A stretch of DNA of 9,333 nt from an uncultured Lachnospiraceae bacterium (GTDB lineage: Bacteria; Bacillota_A; Clostridia; Lachnospirales; Lachnospiraceae): assembly GCA_946621895.1 (NCBI GenBank), contig CAMOOZ010000277.1, forward strand, positions 1-9,333. Direction: 5' to 3'. Positions 1 to 7,346 of the stretch are shown here, piece by piece. The position numbers and the translations under genes were made by a program. How positions within the stretch are numbered: the first letter of the stretch is position 1; each line of letters opens with the position of its first letter. The notes under the pieces were generated by a model that did not search any database, had not been told where the DNA came from, and worked only from the letters and a program-made list of their open reading frames with translations.

Positions 1-1047
1 CCAGTCAAAATGCCGGAACATATTCTCATAGCGCTCCTCTCCGGTTCCCAGCACCACCACCTGCACATAATCCACGGAAAGCAGCTCGTCCATGATATAG
101 GCGATCAGGTCAAAGCCCTTCTGGTCCGTCAGACGGGACACGATCCCCAGCATCATCATCTTGTCGTTTTCCTCAAGGGAAAGCTCCTTCTGCAGGGCCC
201 GTTTGTTTTTCACCTTTTCCTTGCGGAAATTGTCCACATTATAGCGTCTGACGATGTATTTATCCGTTTCCGGATTGAATTCCTCATAATCGATGCCGTT
301 CACGATGCCGCGCAGATCGTGGCTTCTGGCGCTCAGCAGCTGATCCAGCCCCTCGCCGTAGAATTTCGTCTTAATCTCCTCGGCATAGGTCTCGGAAACG
401 GTGGTCACGGCATCGGCGAACACGATCCCGCCCTTTAAGAGATTCGCGTCCTTATAGTATTCCAGCTTGTCCGCCGTAAAATACCAGTCCGGCAGCCCCG
501 TCACATCCTTCACCGCCTTCACATCCCATTTGCCCTGGAATTTCAGATTGTGGATCGTCATGATGGAGCGGATGCCGTGGAAGAAATCATTCTGCTGGAA
601 ACGCTCATGCAGGTAAACGGGCACGAGCCCTGTCTGCCAGTCGTGACAGTGGATGATGTCCGGCTTGAAATCAATGGCCGGCAGCGCGGAGAGCACGGCC
701 TTTGAGAAAAAAGCGAATTTCGTGATCTCGTAGAGGGTATCGTTTCCGTAGGGCTTGTCTCCCCCGAAAAACATCTCATTATCGATGAAATAATAAGTGA
801 TCCCTTCCTCCTGTGCTTCCAGGATCCCCACATATTCCTGCTTCCAGTGGAAATCCATGTAGAAGCTCATCTTAAACTGCATCCTGTCCTTCCATTCCTG
901 CTTCATGCAGGTGTATTTGGGCAGGATCACCCGGACATCAAAATAGCGCTTATCCAAAGACTTGGGGAGCGATCCGATCACATCCGCCAGACCGCCTGTC
1001 TTGATAAAGGGTACTCCCTCCGATGCCACAAACAAGATTTTTTTCAT
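1..1047 (-). CDS. glgA: Glycogen synthase (ADP-glucose type), N-terminal 349 residues, truncated by window edge
   Basis: GlgA transfers glucose from ADP-glucose to the growing alpha-1,4-glucan chain in cytoplasmic glycogen synthesis. The frame opens with ATG at 1047 and stays open to base 1. The translation begins MKKILFVASEGVPFIKTGGLADV, which is the family start; the KTGGLAD ADP-glucose-binding loop is at residues 16-22. Other GT5 landmarks follow: HCHDWQTG (133-140), TIHNLKFQG (164-172), GIVNGID (247-253), GIVSRLTDQKG (301-311, with the Arg and Lys that contact the nucleotide sugar) and GTGEERYE (335-342). Family members are about 475-480 residues, so the last quarter or so, including the C-terminal catalytic residues, lies outside. 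The ATG overlaps the recN stop as ATGA, and a GGAG at 1055-1058 sits 7 bases upstream, so translation is probably coupled to recN. No glgC, glgD or glgP is visible here. Family assignment is very secure. Confidence 0.96.
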   Translation of the reverse strand, partial: MKKILFVASEGVPFIKTGGLADVIGSLPKSLDKRYFDVRVILPKYTCMKQEWKDRMQFKMSFYMDFHWKQEYVGILEAQEEGITYYFIDNEMFFGGDKPYGNDTLYEITKFAFFSKAVLSALPAIDFKPDIIHCHDWQTGLVPVYLHERFQQNDFFHGIRSIMTIHNLKFQGKWDVKAVKDVTGLPDWYFTADKLEYYKDANLLKGGIVFADAVTTVSETYAEEIKTKFYGEGLDQLLSARSHDLRGIVNGIDYEEFNPETDKYIVRRYNVDNFRKEKVKNKRALQKELSLEENDKMMMLGIVSRLTDQKGFDLIAYIMDELLSVDYVQVVVLGTGEERYENMFRHFDW

Positions 1048-2717
1048 GCCTTTTCTCCATTCCGCGAAAGCATTTCCTCCGCGCTTTTCAGCGCTGCCTC
1101 CGAGCTCATTTCCCCGCCGAACATCCTGGCCAGCTCCTTCGGCCTTTCCGCATCGGAAAGCCGCCTGATGCCGGTCTTTGTCTCCACGCCGTCCGTGGTC
1201 TTTTCAATATAATAATGGGCGCTCCCCATCGCGGCGATCTGCGGCAGATGGGTGATGCAGAGGATCTGCCTGCCCTCCGCCAGCTGCCGCATCTTTTCTC
1301 CGACCTTCACGGCGGTCACCCCGCTGATCCCGGTGTCGATCTCATCGAAGATCAGGGTGGGGATATCGTCCTTATCCGCAAACACGGATTTCAGCGCCAG
1401 CAGAATCCTCGAGATCTCTCCGCCGCTGGCCACCTCGGAAAGCGGCTTCATCGGCTCGCCGGGGTTTACGGAGATCAGAAAATCCACCTCGTCGGCTCCC
1501 TGTCCGGTGATCCGGGAATTGTCTGAATTGACAGCTATCTTAAACCGTACATCCAGAAAATTCAAGTCTTTCAGGGCCTCCGTGAGCCGGGTCGTCAGCT
1601 TTTCCGCCGCTTTTCTCCTGCATTCCCCGAGCCTGTCGCAATATCCCCGCAGCGCATCCTCACCGGTTTTGCAGGATTTCCTTAAGTCTGCAAGATATCC
1701 TTCATAATCCCGGTATTTCTCCAGCAGCGCCTGCTGGGAAGCGCAGAAGGCCATCGTTTTTTCGTAGCTTCCCCCGTATTTTCCATAAAGCCCCTGGATC
1801 AGGGAAAGCCTTCCGGAGACGCGCTCCAGCTCCTCTCCGGAAAATGCGCTGTCCGCCAGATATTCGGAAAGAAAGCCCTTCAGTTCCCGCAGGAGCTCTT
1901 CTGCCGAGGTAAGATCCGCTTCCCGCTCCTCTAACGCCGGGTCAAAGGCTCTGGCTGCCGAAAAGGCCTTTTCCGACAGATAAAGCCGATCCAGCACGCC
2001 TCCCTCCTCCTCTAAGAGGCGAAGCACGCTTCCCAGCTCCTCCGTGATCTGCCTGTGGTTTTCCATTTTCTTAAAGGCGGCGGAAAGCTCTTCCTCTTCC
2101 CCCTCCCTCAGGCCCGCGGCTTCGATCTCTTCCGTGGCAAAGCCGGCATAATCCAGCTCTCTTTTGCGCCTGCCGCCGTCATTTTCCGCTTCCGCAAGCT
2201 CCTTCTCCCGCTTTCTTAATTCCGGCAGCTCCTGCCCGATCCGGGAGAGCAGCTCCTGTGCTTCCTTTCCCGCATAGGCGTCCAGCAGCTCCCTTAAGCG
2301 TTCCTTTCTTAAAAGGGAGGAATGCTCTCTCTGACCGTGGATGTCGATCAGCGTCTCCGCAAGGCTTTTCAGCTGCCTGACGCTGACCACCTCGCCGTTC
2401 ACGCGGCTGATGCTTTTCCCCGGCGTGATCCTGCGGGAGATCAGGAGATTATCCCCGTCCAAAGGGATCTCCAGCTCCTCGCAGCGTTTTTTCTGGCTCT
2501 CCCTGTCCAGCTTAAAGGAGAGCTCCACCTGCGCATGGTCCGCGCCCTTCCGGATCACCTCCCTGTCCGCCCGGCCGCCAAGCGCCAGCAGAATTGAGCC
2601 GATCAGGATGGATTTGCCCGCGCCCGTTTCCCCGGTCAGGACATTCATCCCCGCAGGGAAGGTGATCTCCTCCTCATCGATCAGGGCCAGATTTTTGATA
2701 TAAAGTGTTTCCAGCAT
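1044..2717 (-). CDS. recN: DNA repair protein RecN (SMC-like ATPase)
   Basis: RecN is a cytoplasmic SMC-like ATPase recruited early to DNA double-strand breaks and acting with RecA-dependent recombination. The 557-residue product has the normal family length. The N-terminal half of the ATPase head carries Walker A GETGAGKS at residues 29-36. A long charged helical region, roughly residues 150-370, is the expected coiled-coil arm. The C-terminal half-head carries the ABC-type signature SGGE (431-434), Walker B LIFDE (455-459) followed by IDTGISG, and the H-loop ITHLPQIA with His at 490. The start MLETLYIKNLALIDEEEI is the typical N-terminus. Only 20 bp separate it from the nadK stop, with a weak GGGA as the only Shine-Dalgarno candidate. 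Its TGA stop overlaps the glgA ATG. In many Clostridia argR lies directly upstream of recN, but it is absent here. Confidence 0.97.
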   Translation of the reverse strand: MLETLYIKNLALIDEEEITFPAGMNVLTGETGAGKSILIGSILLALGGRADREVIRKGADHAQVELSFKLDRESQKKRCEELEIPLDGDNLLISRRITPGKSISRVNGEVVSVRQLKSLAETLIDIHGQREHSSLLRKERLRELLDAYAGKEAQELLSRIGQELPELRKREKELAEAENDGGRRKRELDYAGFATEEIEAAGLREGEEEELSAAFKKMENHRQITEELGSVLRLLEEEGGVLDRLYLSEKAFSAARAFDPALEEREADLTSAEELLRELKGFLSEYLADSAFSGEELERVSGRLSLIQGLYGKYGGSYEKTMAFCASQQALLEKYRDYEGYLADLRKSCKTGEDALRGYCDRLGECRRKAAEKLTTRLTEALKDLNFLDVRFKIAVNSDNSRITGQGADEVDFLISVNPGEPMKPLSEVASGGEISRILLALKSVFADKDDIPTLIFDEIDTGISGVTAVKVGEKMRQLAEGRQILCITHLPQIAAMGSAHYYIEKTTDGVETKTGIRRLSDAERPKELARMFGGEMSSEAALKSAEEMLSRNGEKA

Positions 2718-2737
2718 GTTAAAGATCCCGTTTGAAT

Positions 2738-3550
2738 TTATTTCAGCTTTGCGTTCAGCACCTCAAGGAAGCTGGTGTCCTTTAGGCGGATGATCCTTGT
2801 GACATGCGTTGACGCGCGGACCACCAGCCTGTCCCCCTCCCGCATCTGCACCCGGCCTCCGCCGTCAAAATAGATCTCGCCGTCTCCCCTGCTTGTTTCC
2901 GAAAGGCGGATCTCCACGGTGTCCTCCGCGGAGAGCACGATGCTGCGGGTGTTTAACGCGTGGGAGGAGATCGGCGTCAGCAAGATCAGCCTGGCCTTCG
3001 GCTCGATGATGGGACCCCCGGCAGACATGTTATACCCGGTGGAGCCGGTGGGCGTTGAGAGGATCAGGCCGTCAGAATGAAAGGAGGCCAGCAGCGCGCC
3101 GTTGACAAACACATCATAGTGCATGATCCTGAGGGCGCCGGATCTGGTCAGCACGATATCGTTCAGCGCTCTTTCCCCGGTGAGCTTGTCCCCGTCCCGG
3201 AGCACCTTTCCATAGAGCATCATCCGCTCCTCGATCCGGTAATCGCCGCTCACCAGCTGCGTAAGCGCGGGAATAAGCTCCTTTTTGGAGACCTCGGCCA
3301 GAAAGCCCAAGGTCCCGAGATTGATCCCCAGCAGCGGGATCTCTTCCTCCACTACGGCGCCGGAAGCCTGAAGAAGGGTGCCGTCCCCGCCGAGGACCAG
3401 CACCAGATCGATATCCTTCGGCAAAACCAGCGGATCCTCACCCTTCTGGAAAAAGACCTCCGCGCCCTTTTCCCGCAGGAAAGCCGCGGCCTGCCTGGTG
3501 ACCCTTCCCCCCTTATCCTTGGCTGTGTTCGTGACGATCAAAATATTCAT
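2738..3550 (-). CDS. nadK: NAD kinase
   Basis: NAD kinase phosphorylates the 2'-hydroxyl of the NAD adenosine ribose to make NADP, using ATP (some homologues use polyphosphate). The 270-residue protein has the diagnostic GGDGT at residues 54-58 in VLVLGGDGTLLQASG. It also has GINLGTLGFLAEV (75-87), the LND substrate-binding motif (129-131), SDGLILSTPTGSTGYNMSAGGP (159-180) and SSHALNTRSIVL (195-206). All expected conserved blocks are present, so it should be active. The ATG at 3550 lies inside the end of tlyA (38-bp overlap, different frame), so expression probably depends on ribosomes leaving tlyA. The local Shine-Dalgarno is poor (GGTGGA/CAGGG upstream). The nadK-recN adjacency is the standard Firmicutes arrangement, although here without the intervening argR. 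Confidence 0.97.
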   Translation of the reverse strand: MNILIVTNTAKDKGGRVTRQAAAFLREKGAEVFFQKGEDPLVLPKDIDLVLVLGGDGTLLQASGAVVEEEIPLLGINLGTLGFLAEVSKKELIPALTQLVSGDYRIEERMMLYGKVLRDGDKLTGERALNDIVLTRSGALRIMHYDVFVNGALLASFHSDGLILSTPTGSTGYNMSAGGPIIEPKARLILLTPISSHALNTRSIVLSAEDTVEIRLSETSRGDGEIYFDGGGRVQMREGDRLVVRASTHVTRIIRLKDTSFLEVLNAKLK

Positions 3551-4352
3551 GAGCCCTGTCCACCAGATCTCCGGCCTCCGGAAGGCTCTCCCGCCCCCCC
3601 GCGCCGTCTGCAGGCTGGTTTCCCGCTTTTTGCAGATACAGCAGATATTCGATATTCCCTTTGGGACCCCGGATCGGCGAAAAATCCATTCCCGCCGGAA
3701 GAAAACCGGTCTCCAGCGCTTCGCGCAAAACCTTTTCGATCACCTGAAGGTGGGTGGCCTTCTCCTTTACCACCCCGTTTTTCCCGACCTTTTCCCTGCC
3801 GGCCTCGAACTGGGGCTTGATCAGGCAGACCATTTCCCCTTCTTCCTTCAGGCAGGCGTATGCCGGCGCGAGGATCTTATCCAGCGAGATAAAGGAAACA
3901 TCCGCGGAGGCGAAATCAAAGGCCTCCGGAAAGTCCTCCGGTTTCGCGTAGCGGAAGTTCATCCGTTCCATGCTCACGACGCGCTCATCCGTCCGCAGGG
4001 AATACGCCAGCTGCCCATAGCCCGTGTCCACGGCAAAGACCTTTTCCGCGCCGTTTTGCAGCATGCAGTCCGTAAAGCCGCCGGTGGAGGCGCCGATATC
4101 CAGGCAAAGCGAGCCCTTTAAGCTGATGGGGAAAACCCTCAGCGCCTTCTCCAGCTTCAGCCCGCCCCGGCTGACATAGGGAAGGGGATCTCCCTTAACG
4201 AAAAGCGCCGTTTCGGCATCAATGCTCATGCCCGGCTTGTCCAGCCGCTCCGATCCGGTAAAGACCCTGCCCTCCATGATCAGCGCCCTGGCCTTTTCCC
4301 GGGACGGAGCCAGGCCTTTTTCCGTCAGCAAAACATCCAGTCTCTTTTTCAA
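3513..4352 (-). CDS. tlyA: TlyA-family S4-domain rRNA 2'-O-methyltransferase
   Basis: TlyA proteins are S-adenosylmethionine-dependent 2'-O-methyltransferases; in Mycobacterium tuberculosis TlyA modifies 16S C1409 and 23S C1920. The family is also labelled hemolysin, a historical name I would not rely on. The 279-residue product has an N-terminal S4 RNA-binding domain (about 1-60, starting KKRLDVLLTEKGLAPSREKA). The linker YVSRGGLKLEKAL (59-71) follows, then an FtsJ/RrmJ-type Rossmann fold with the SAM loop DIGASTGGFTDC (85-96). The likely K-D-K-E catalytic tetrad falls in RGGLKLEKAL, DVSFIS (151-156), KPQFE (179-183) and GNIEY (232-236). The start is a TTG at 4352, backed by GGAG at 4362-4365 nine bases upstream; the next internal Met is residue 26, inside the S4 domain. 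It starts 2 bp after ispA, where dxs usually intervenes. A G7 tract lies near the 3' end (3594-3600). Confidence 0.93.
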   Translation of the reverse strand: MKKRLDVLLTEKGLAPSREKARALIMEGRVFTGSERLDKPGMSIDAETALFVKGDPLPYVSRGGLKLEKALRVFPISLKGSLCLDIGASTGGFTDCMLQNGAEKVFAVDTGYGQLAYSLRTDERVVSMERMNFRYAKPEDFPEAFDFASADVSFISLDKILAPAYACLKEEGEMVCLIKPQFEAGREKVGKNGVVKEKATHLQVIEKVLREALETGFLPAGMDFSPIRGPKGNIEYLLYLQKAGNQPADGAGGRESLPEAGDLVDRAHEYFDRHEHSQG

Positions 4353-4354
4353 GT

Positions 4355-5269
4355 TCAGAAGCTCCGCTCGCCCAGGCTTTTCACAAGCTCCTCCAGAAAA
4401 GGATTCCGCCCGGGGAAGCTCTGCAGGATCAAAAGCGCCCGTGAAAGCATGCTTTCCTCATCCGCTCTTGCCTTTTCCTCCCCGTAAAGGGAAAGATAAG
4501 TGTTTTTCCGGTTTCTTTCATCGGAACGGACGGGCTTGCCCAGCTCCTCCTCGTTTGCGAAGGCATCCAGCAGATCATCCCGGATCTGGAAGGCCAGCCC
4601 GAGGTTTCTCCCGGCTTCCTCCAGCTTCAGGACATCCTCCTCACCGGCGCCCCCCAAAAGCGCCCCGCACATCAGCGCGGCTTCCAGAAGCGCTGCCGTT
4701 TTCCCGGACTGGATAAAATAAAGCTCCTCGCCGGAAACGGGCCTGCCATCCGCCTCCACATCCAGAGTCTGCCCGCCGAGCATTCCGCCGGTGCCGGAGC
4801 GCAAAAACAAAAGCTCCATCGCTCCCGCCGCCAGCGTGACCTCGGAGGGCGTCCTGCAAAGCCTTAATGACGAAGCGGTAAGCTCCGCGGCGCGGTTTAA
4901 CAGCGCGTCTCCTGCCAGGATCCCCATGGTTTCCCCGAAGGCCTTCCAGGTGGAGGGCTTTCCTCTTCGCAGCTCGTCTCCGTCCAATGCCGGCAGATCG
5001 TCATGCACAAGGGAATAGGTATGGATAAACTCTATCGCCGCCTGAAAGCTCTGCAGCACACCCTCCGGCGCGCATGCCGGTGAAGTGCCCGCAAACATCC
5101 GGTAAGCCTCGCCCATCAGCATGGGCCTTAAGCGCTTTCCGCCTGCCCGGACGGAATAATTCATCGCGGAGAGCACGGTCTTCTGAAAGCCCTCCTCCTT
5201 CGGCAGGAAGGAAAGAACGACCTTTTCCGTTTCCTCAGTCCTCCGCGCCAGCTCCTCCCGGAAATTCAT
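4355..5269 (-). CDS. ispA: Farnesyl diphosphate synthase (short-chain trans-isoprenyl diphosphate synthase)
   Basis: This cytoplasmic enzyme condenses IPP with DMAPP and then GPP to give farnesyl diphosphate, the precursor of undecaprenyl phosphate and other prenyl lipids. From the start chosen here the protein is 304 residues. GKRLRP (44-49) is followed by the first aspartate-rich motif DDLPALD (90-96) with LRRGKPS after it. The two-residue Pro-Ala insertion is typical of bacterial type II FPP synthases. SGKTAAL lies at 188-194, and the second motif DDLLD (231-235) sits in FQIRDDLLD, followed by LGKP. An earlier in-frame ATG at 5287 has no Shine-Dalgarno; the ATG at 5269 is preceded by GGGGAGGG (5274-5281), so I use it. 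The gene overlaps xseB by 35 bp and is 2 bp from tlyA. Product chain length (C15 versus C20) cannot be fixed from sequence alone. Confidence 0.93.
   Translation of the reverse strand: MNFREELARRTEETEKVVLSFLPKEEGFQKTVLSAMNYSVRAGGKRLRPMLMGEAYRMFAGTSPACAPEGVLQSFQAAIEFIHTYSLVHDDLPALDGDELRRGKPSTWKAFGETMGILAGDALLNRAAELTASSLRLCRTPSEVTLAAGAMELLFLRSGTGGMLGGQTLDVEADGRPVSGEELYFIQSGKTAALLEAALMCGALLGGAGEEDVLKLEEAGRNLGLAFQIRDDLLDAFANEEELGKPVRSDERNRKNTYLSLYGEEKARADEESMLSRALLILQSFPGRNPFLEELVKSLGERSF
4362..4365 (-). promoter_or_regulatory. Shine-Dalgarno supporting the TTG start of tlyA
   Basis: GGAG on the minus strand lies nine bases before the TTG at 4352 and within the last codons of ispA. With no in-frame ATG upstream and the S4 domain starting immediately after, it decides the TTG as the start. 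Confidence 0.6.
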
Positions 5270-5498
5270 CCAGCCCTCCCCTTTCATTGATCACGCGGAC
5301 CTGCTTTTCCACCAGATCGATCTTCGCATTTGCCTTCCGGACCAGTTCCATGCCCTTCTCGTAGGCCTTAAAGCTGTCCTCCAGAGAGGACTCCTGATCC
5401 TCCAGCGTCCCGATGGTTTCATCCAGCGCCGTGAACAGCTCCTCCAGCGTAAGCTCCTTATCCTCCGGCGTTTTTGCTTTTTTTGTTTTCTCTGCCAT
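5235..5498 (-). CDS. xseB: Exodeoxyribonuclease VII small subunit
   Basis: XseB is the small, helical subunit of exonuclease VII, which degrades single-stranded DNA from both ends into oligonucleotides. Several XseB copies bind the coiled-coil region of each XseA. The 87-residue product shows the family pattern LEELFTALDETIGTLEDQESSLEDSFKAYEKGMELV (about 18-53), followed by the second helix KANAKIDLVEKQVRVI. The N-terminal dozen residues are lysine-rich and the C-terminal tail is glycine/acid-rich, both normal for the family. The ATG at 5498 has a clear GAGGAAAG Shine-Dalgarno (5503-5510). It follows xseA by 24 bp and its 3' end carries the ispA start. Conserved adjacency to xseA makes the call secure despite the small size. 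A run of seven A bases in codons 6-8 (5478-5484) is noted but probably just reflects the lysine codons. Confidence 0.93.
   Translation of the reverse strand: MAEKTKKAKTPEDKELTLEELFTALDETIGTLEDQESSLEDSFKAYEKGMELVRKANAKIDLVEKQVRVINERGGLDEFPGGAGAED
5274..5281 (-). promoter_or_regulatory. Shine-Dalgarno that decides the ispA start
   Basis: GGGGAGGG on the minus strand ends four bases before the ATG at 5269. It lies within the 3' end of xseB and immediately after the weaker candidate ATG at 5287, so it favours the shorter ispA protein (MNFREELARR start). Confidence 0.65.
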
Positions 5499-5522
5499 TC
5501 AGCTTTCCTCAGCCTGTTTACT

Positions 5523-6839
5523 TTAATTCGTTTCCTGCGCCCCCGCAGCATACAAACGACTCTCCGGGCTTTTTTCCGTGATCTTAGCCTTAAGCCTGCC
5601 GTCCTTTAATAAAAGCTCAATCTGCTCGCCCTCACTGACCTGGGAAAGGGTCCGGAGGCCTTCTCCCCGCTCGTTTCTGGCGTATACAAAGCCGCCGGAC
5701 AGCCGTTCCAGGGGCGAAAGCGCTTTAAGCCTTTCCAGATACAGCGCAAAGCGGTGCCTGTCCTTTTCCAGCCGGGCGTTCATTTTAAGCCCCAGCCGTT
5801 CCGCCGAAAAGGCGGCAAGCCGGTTCCTTTCCCGCTCCAGACGGCTCTTCATCATCATGTGGAGGCGCTCCTCCGCGTAGATGAGGGCATTTCTGTGCTC
5901 GCGAAGCCGCCTTACGGGTTCCCTGCTTTTCAGCCGGAGGGCGAGATTCTCGATTCTCAGCCTGGCGCGCACCAGATGGCCCTCCATCTGCGCCTTTATC
6001 CGCTCCCTCTCTCCGTTCAGCCTTGCCAGCAGCTCCATGACATCGCAGACCGCGAGCTCGGCAGCGGCAGAAGGAGTGGGCGCCCTTAAATCCGCCACAA
6101 AATCGGAGAGGACCACATCCGTTTCATGTCCCACGGCGGAGATGATCGGCACGCTGCACTGAAAAAAGGCTTCCGCCACGATCTCCTCGTTAAAGGCCCA
6201 GAGATCCTCCAAAGAACCGCCGCCCCGCCCCGCGATGATCACATCCGGTGAAAGGGCCTCCAGCGTTCTGATGCCTCTCACAATGCTCTCCGCCGCTCCC
6301 TCCCCCTGGACCAGCGCAGGATAGAGAATGATCTGTATCCCCGGGTTTCTGCGCTTTGCGATCTGGATGATATCCCTGACCGCAGCGCCGGTGGGAGCTG
6401 TCACGACGCCAAGCGTTTTCACATAAGAGGGAATGGGCCGCTTATATTCCTGCGCAAACATCCCCCGCTCCTCCAGCTCCGCCTTCAGCTTTTCAAAGCG
6501 CAGCGCAAGGAGTCCCTCCCCGTCCCGCACCAGTTCTTTTACATAAAGCTGATATCGGCCTGCCTTTTCATAGACATCCACATCCCCGGAGGCCACCACC
6601 TGCATGCCCTCTCTCAGGGGGAAACGGAGTCCCCTTCTGTTTCCTGCGAACATGACGCAGGAAATAGCAGCTTTTTCATCCTTCAGGGTAAAATACAGAT
6701 GCCCGGAGGCATGGTCTGTCAGATTGGAGACCTCACCCCTGATCATCAGACCGTTCAGCAGAAAATCCTGAGAGATCATCTCCCGGATATAAGAATTGAT
6801 CTGCGCTACGCTGTAGATATTTTTCTTCTCGGGCTTCAT
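5523..6839 (-). CDS. xseA: Exodeoxyribonuclease VII large subunit
   Basis: XseA is the catalytic subunit of exonuclease VII, used in mismatch repair and removal of single-stranded DNA. The 438-residue product has the standard N-terminal OB-fold (about 7-105, with [12 protein letters not shown] and [20 protein letters not shown]). The catalytic domain begins near 125 with [23 protein letters not shown]. The characteristic [14 protein letters not shown] is at 204-217, [28 protein letters not shown] at 234-261, and a long arginine/glutamate-rich helical region (about 265-375) forms the XseB-binding arm. The C-terminal [20 protein letters not shown] is also typical. The ATG at 6839 overlaps the nusB stop as ATGA, indicating translational coupling; the local Shine-Dalgarno is weak (GGGA about 14 bases upstream). 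Length and all main motifs are intact. Confidence 0.97.
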   Translation of the reverse strand: MKPEKKNIYSVAQINSYIREMISQDFLLNGLMIRGEVSNLTDHASGHLYFTLKDEKAAISCVMFAGNRRGLRFPLREGMQVVASGDVDVYEKAGRYQLYVKELVRDGEGLLALRFEKLKAELEERGMFAQEYKRPIPSYVKTLGVVTAPTGAAVRDIIQIAKRRNPGIQIILYPALVQGEGAAESIVRGIRTLEALSPDVIIAGRGGGSLEDLWAFNEEIVAEAFFQCSVPIISAVGHETDVVLSDFVADLRAPTPSAAAELAVCDVMELLARLNGERERIKAQMEGHLVRARLRIENLALRLKSREPVRRLREHRNALIYAEERLHMMMKSRLERERNRLAAFSAERLGLKMNARLEKDRHRFALYLERLKALSPLERLSGGFVYARNERGEGLRTLSQVSEGEQIELLLKDGRLKAKITEKSPESRLYAAGAQETN

Positions 6840-7342
6840 CCGGCAAATCGTCCCAGCACCGCGTTCACAAAGCCGGGAGACTGATCGTCTCCGAATTCCT
6901 TGGTCAGTTCCACGGCCTCATTGATCGCCACACCGGCAGGGACATCCTCATCGTACAAAATTTCATAGAGCGCAAGCCTTAAGATCGCCAGCTCCACCCT
7001 GCCCATTCGCCCGGTCCGCCAGTTTTTGGAAACAGAATCGATCTTTTCATCCAGCTCCGGGATGCGGGCATGAACGGCCTCAAATTTTCGCAGGATATGC
7101 TCGCCGTCCTCAGGGCCAAAGCCGCCCTCCGGATCATCCCAGCCAAAGGCGGTGCCTGCGGGCATCCCATCCGTTCCCGCCTCTTCGGAAACGGTCAGCG
7201 CCTCCTCGTCAAAGTAGGTGCCGGAAAGGGAAAGAAAAAGCTCCTCCTGTTCCTTAAGCGCCTCCTCGGGATAAAAATCACTGCGGTAGAGCAGTCTGAA
7301 AACACCCACCCGCTGATCGTGAAGACTGGTCTTCCTTCTCAC
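6836..7342 (-). CDS. nusB: Transcription antitermination protein NusB
   Basis: NusB binds boxA RNA together with ribosomal protein S10 (NusE) and promotes antitermination, chiefly on rRNA operons. The 168-residue product starts with the family's basic N-terminal helix ([14 protein letters not shown], 10-23). Its highly recognisable C-terminal half is [41 protein letters not shown] (111-151) plus [13 protein letters not shown]. It is longer than the usual 130-150 residues because of an acidic, glycine-rich insert at about 45-80, in the variable loop between helices. The start is GTG at 7342, supported by GGAGG nine bases upstream (7352-7356); no in-frame ATG lies between it and the conserved helix. 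It starts 4 bp after the Asp23-family gene and overlaps xseA by 4 bp. Confidence 0.94.
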   Translation of the reverse strand: MRRKTSLHDQRVGVFRLLYRSDFYPEEALKEQEELFLSLSGTYFDEEALTVSEEAGTDGMPAGTAFGWDDPEGGFGPEDGEHILRKFEAVHARIPELDEKIDSVSKNWRTGRMGRVELAILRLALYEILYDEDVPAGVAINEAVELTKEFGDDQSPGFVNAVLGRFAG

Positions 7343-7346
7343 AAGC

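Noticed and set aside
5285..5287. Upstream ATG of ispA at 5287 as the true start
   Set aside because: It has no Shine-Dalgarno, whereas the ATG at 5269 has GGGGAGGG in good position and gives the usual family N-terminus.
5478..5484. A7 run in xseB (A-AAA-AAA in frame) as a -1 frameshift site
   Set aside because: It encodes ordinary lysine codons in the basic N-terminus. The zero frame gives the complete, conserved XseB, and I see no stimulatory hairpin or internal Shine-Dalgarno at a fitting distance.
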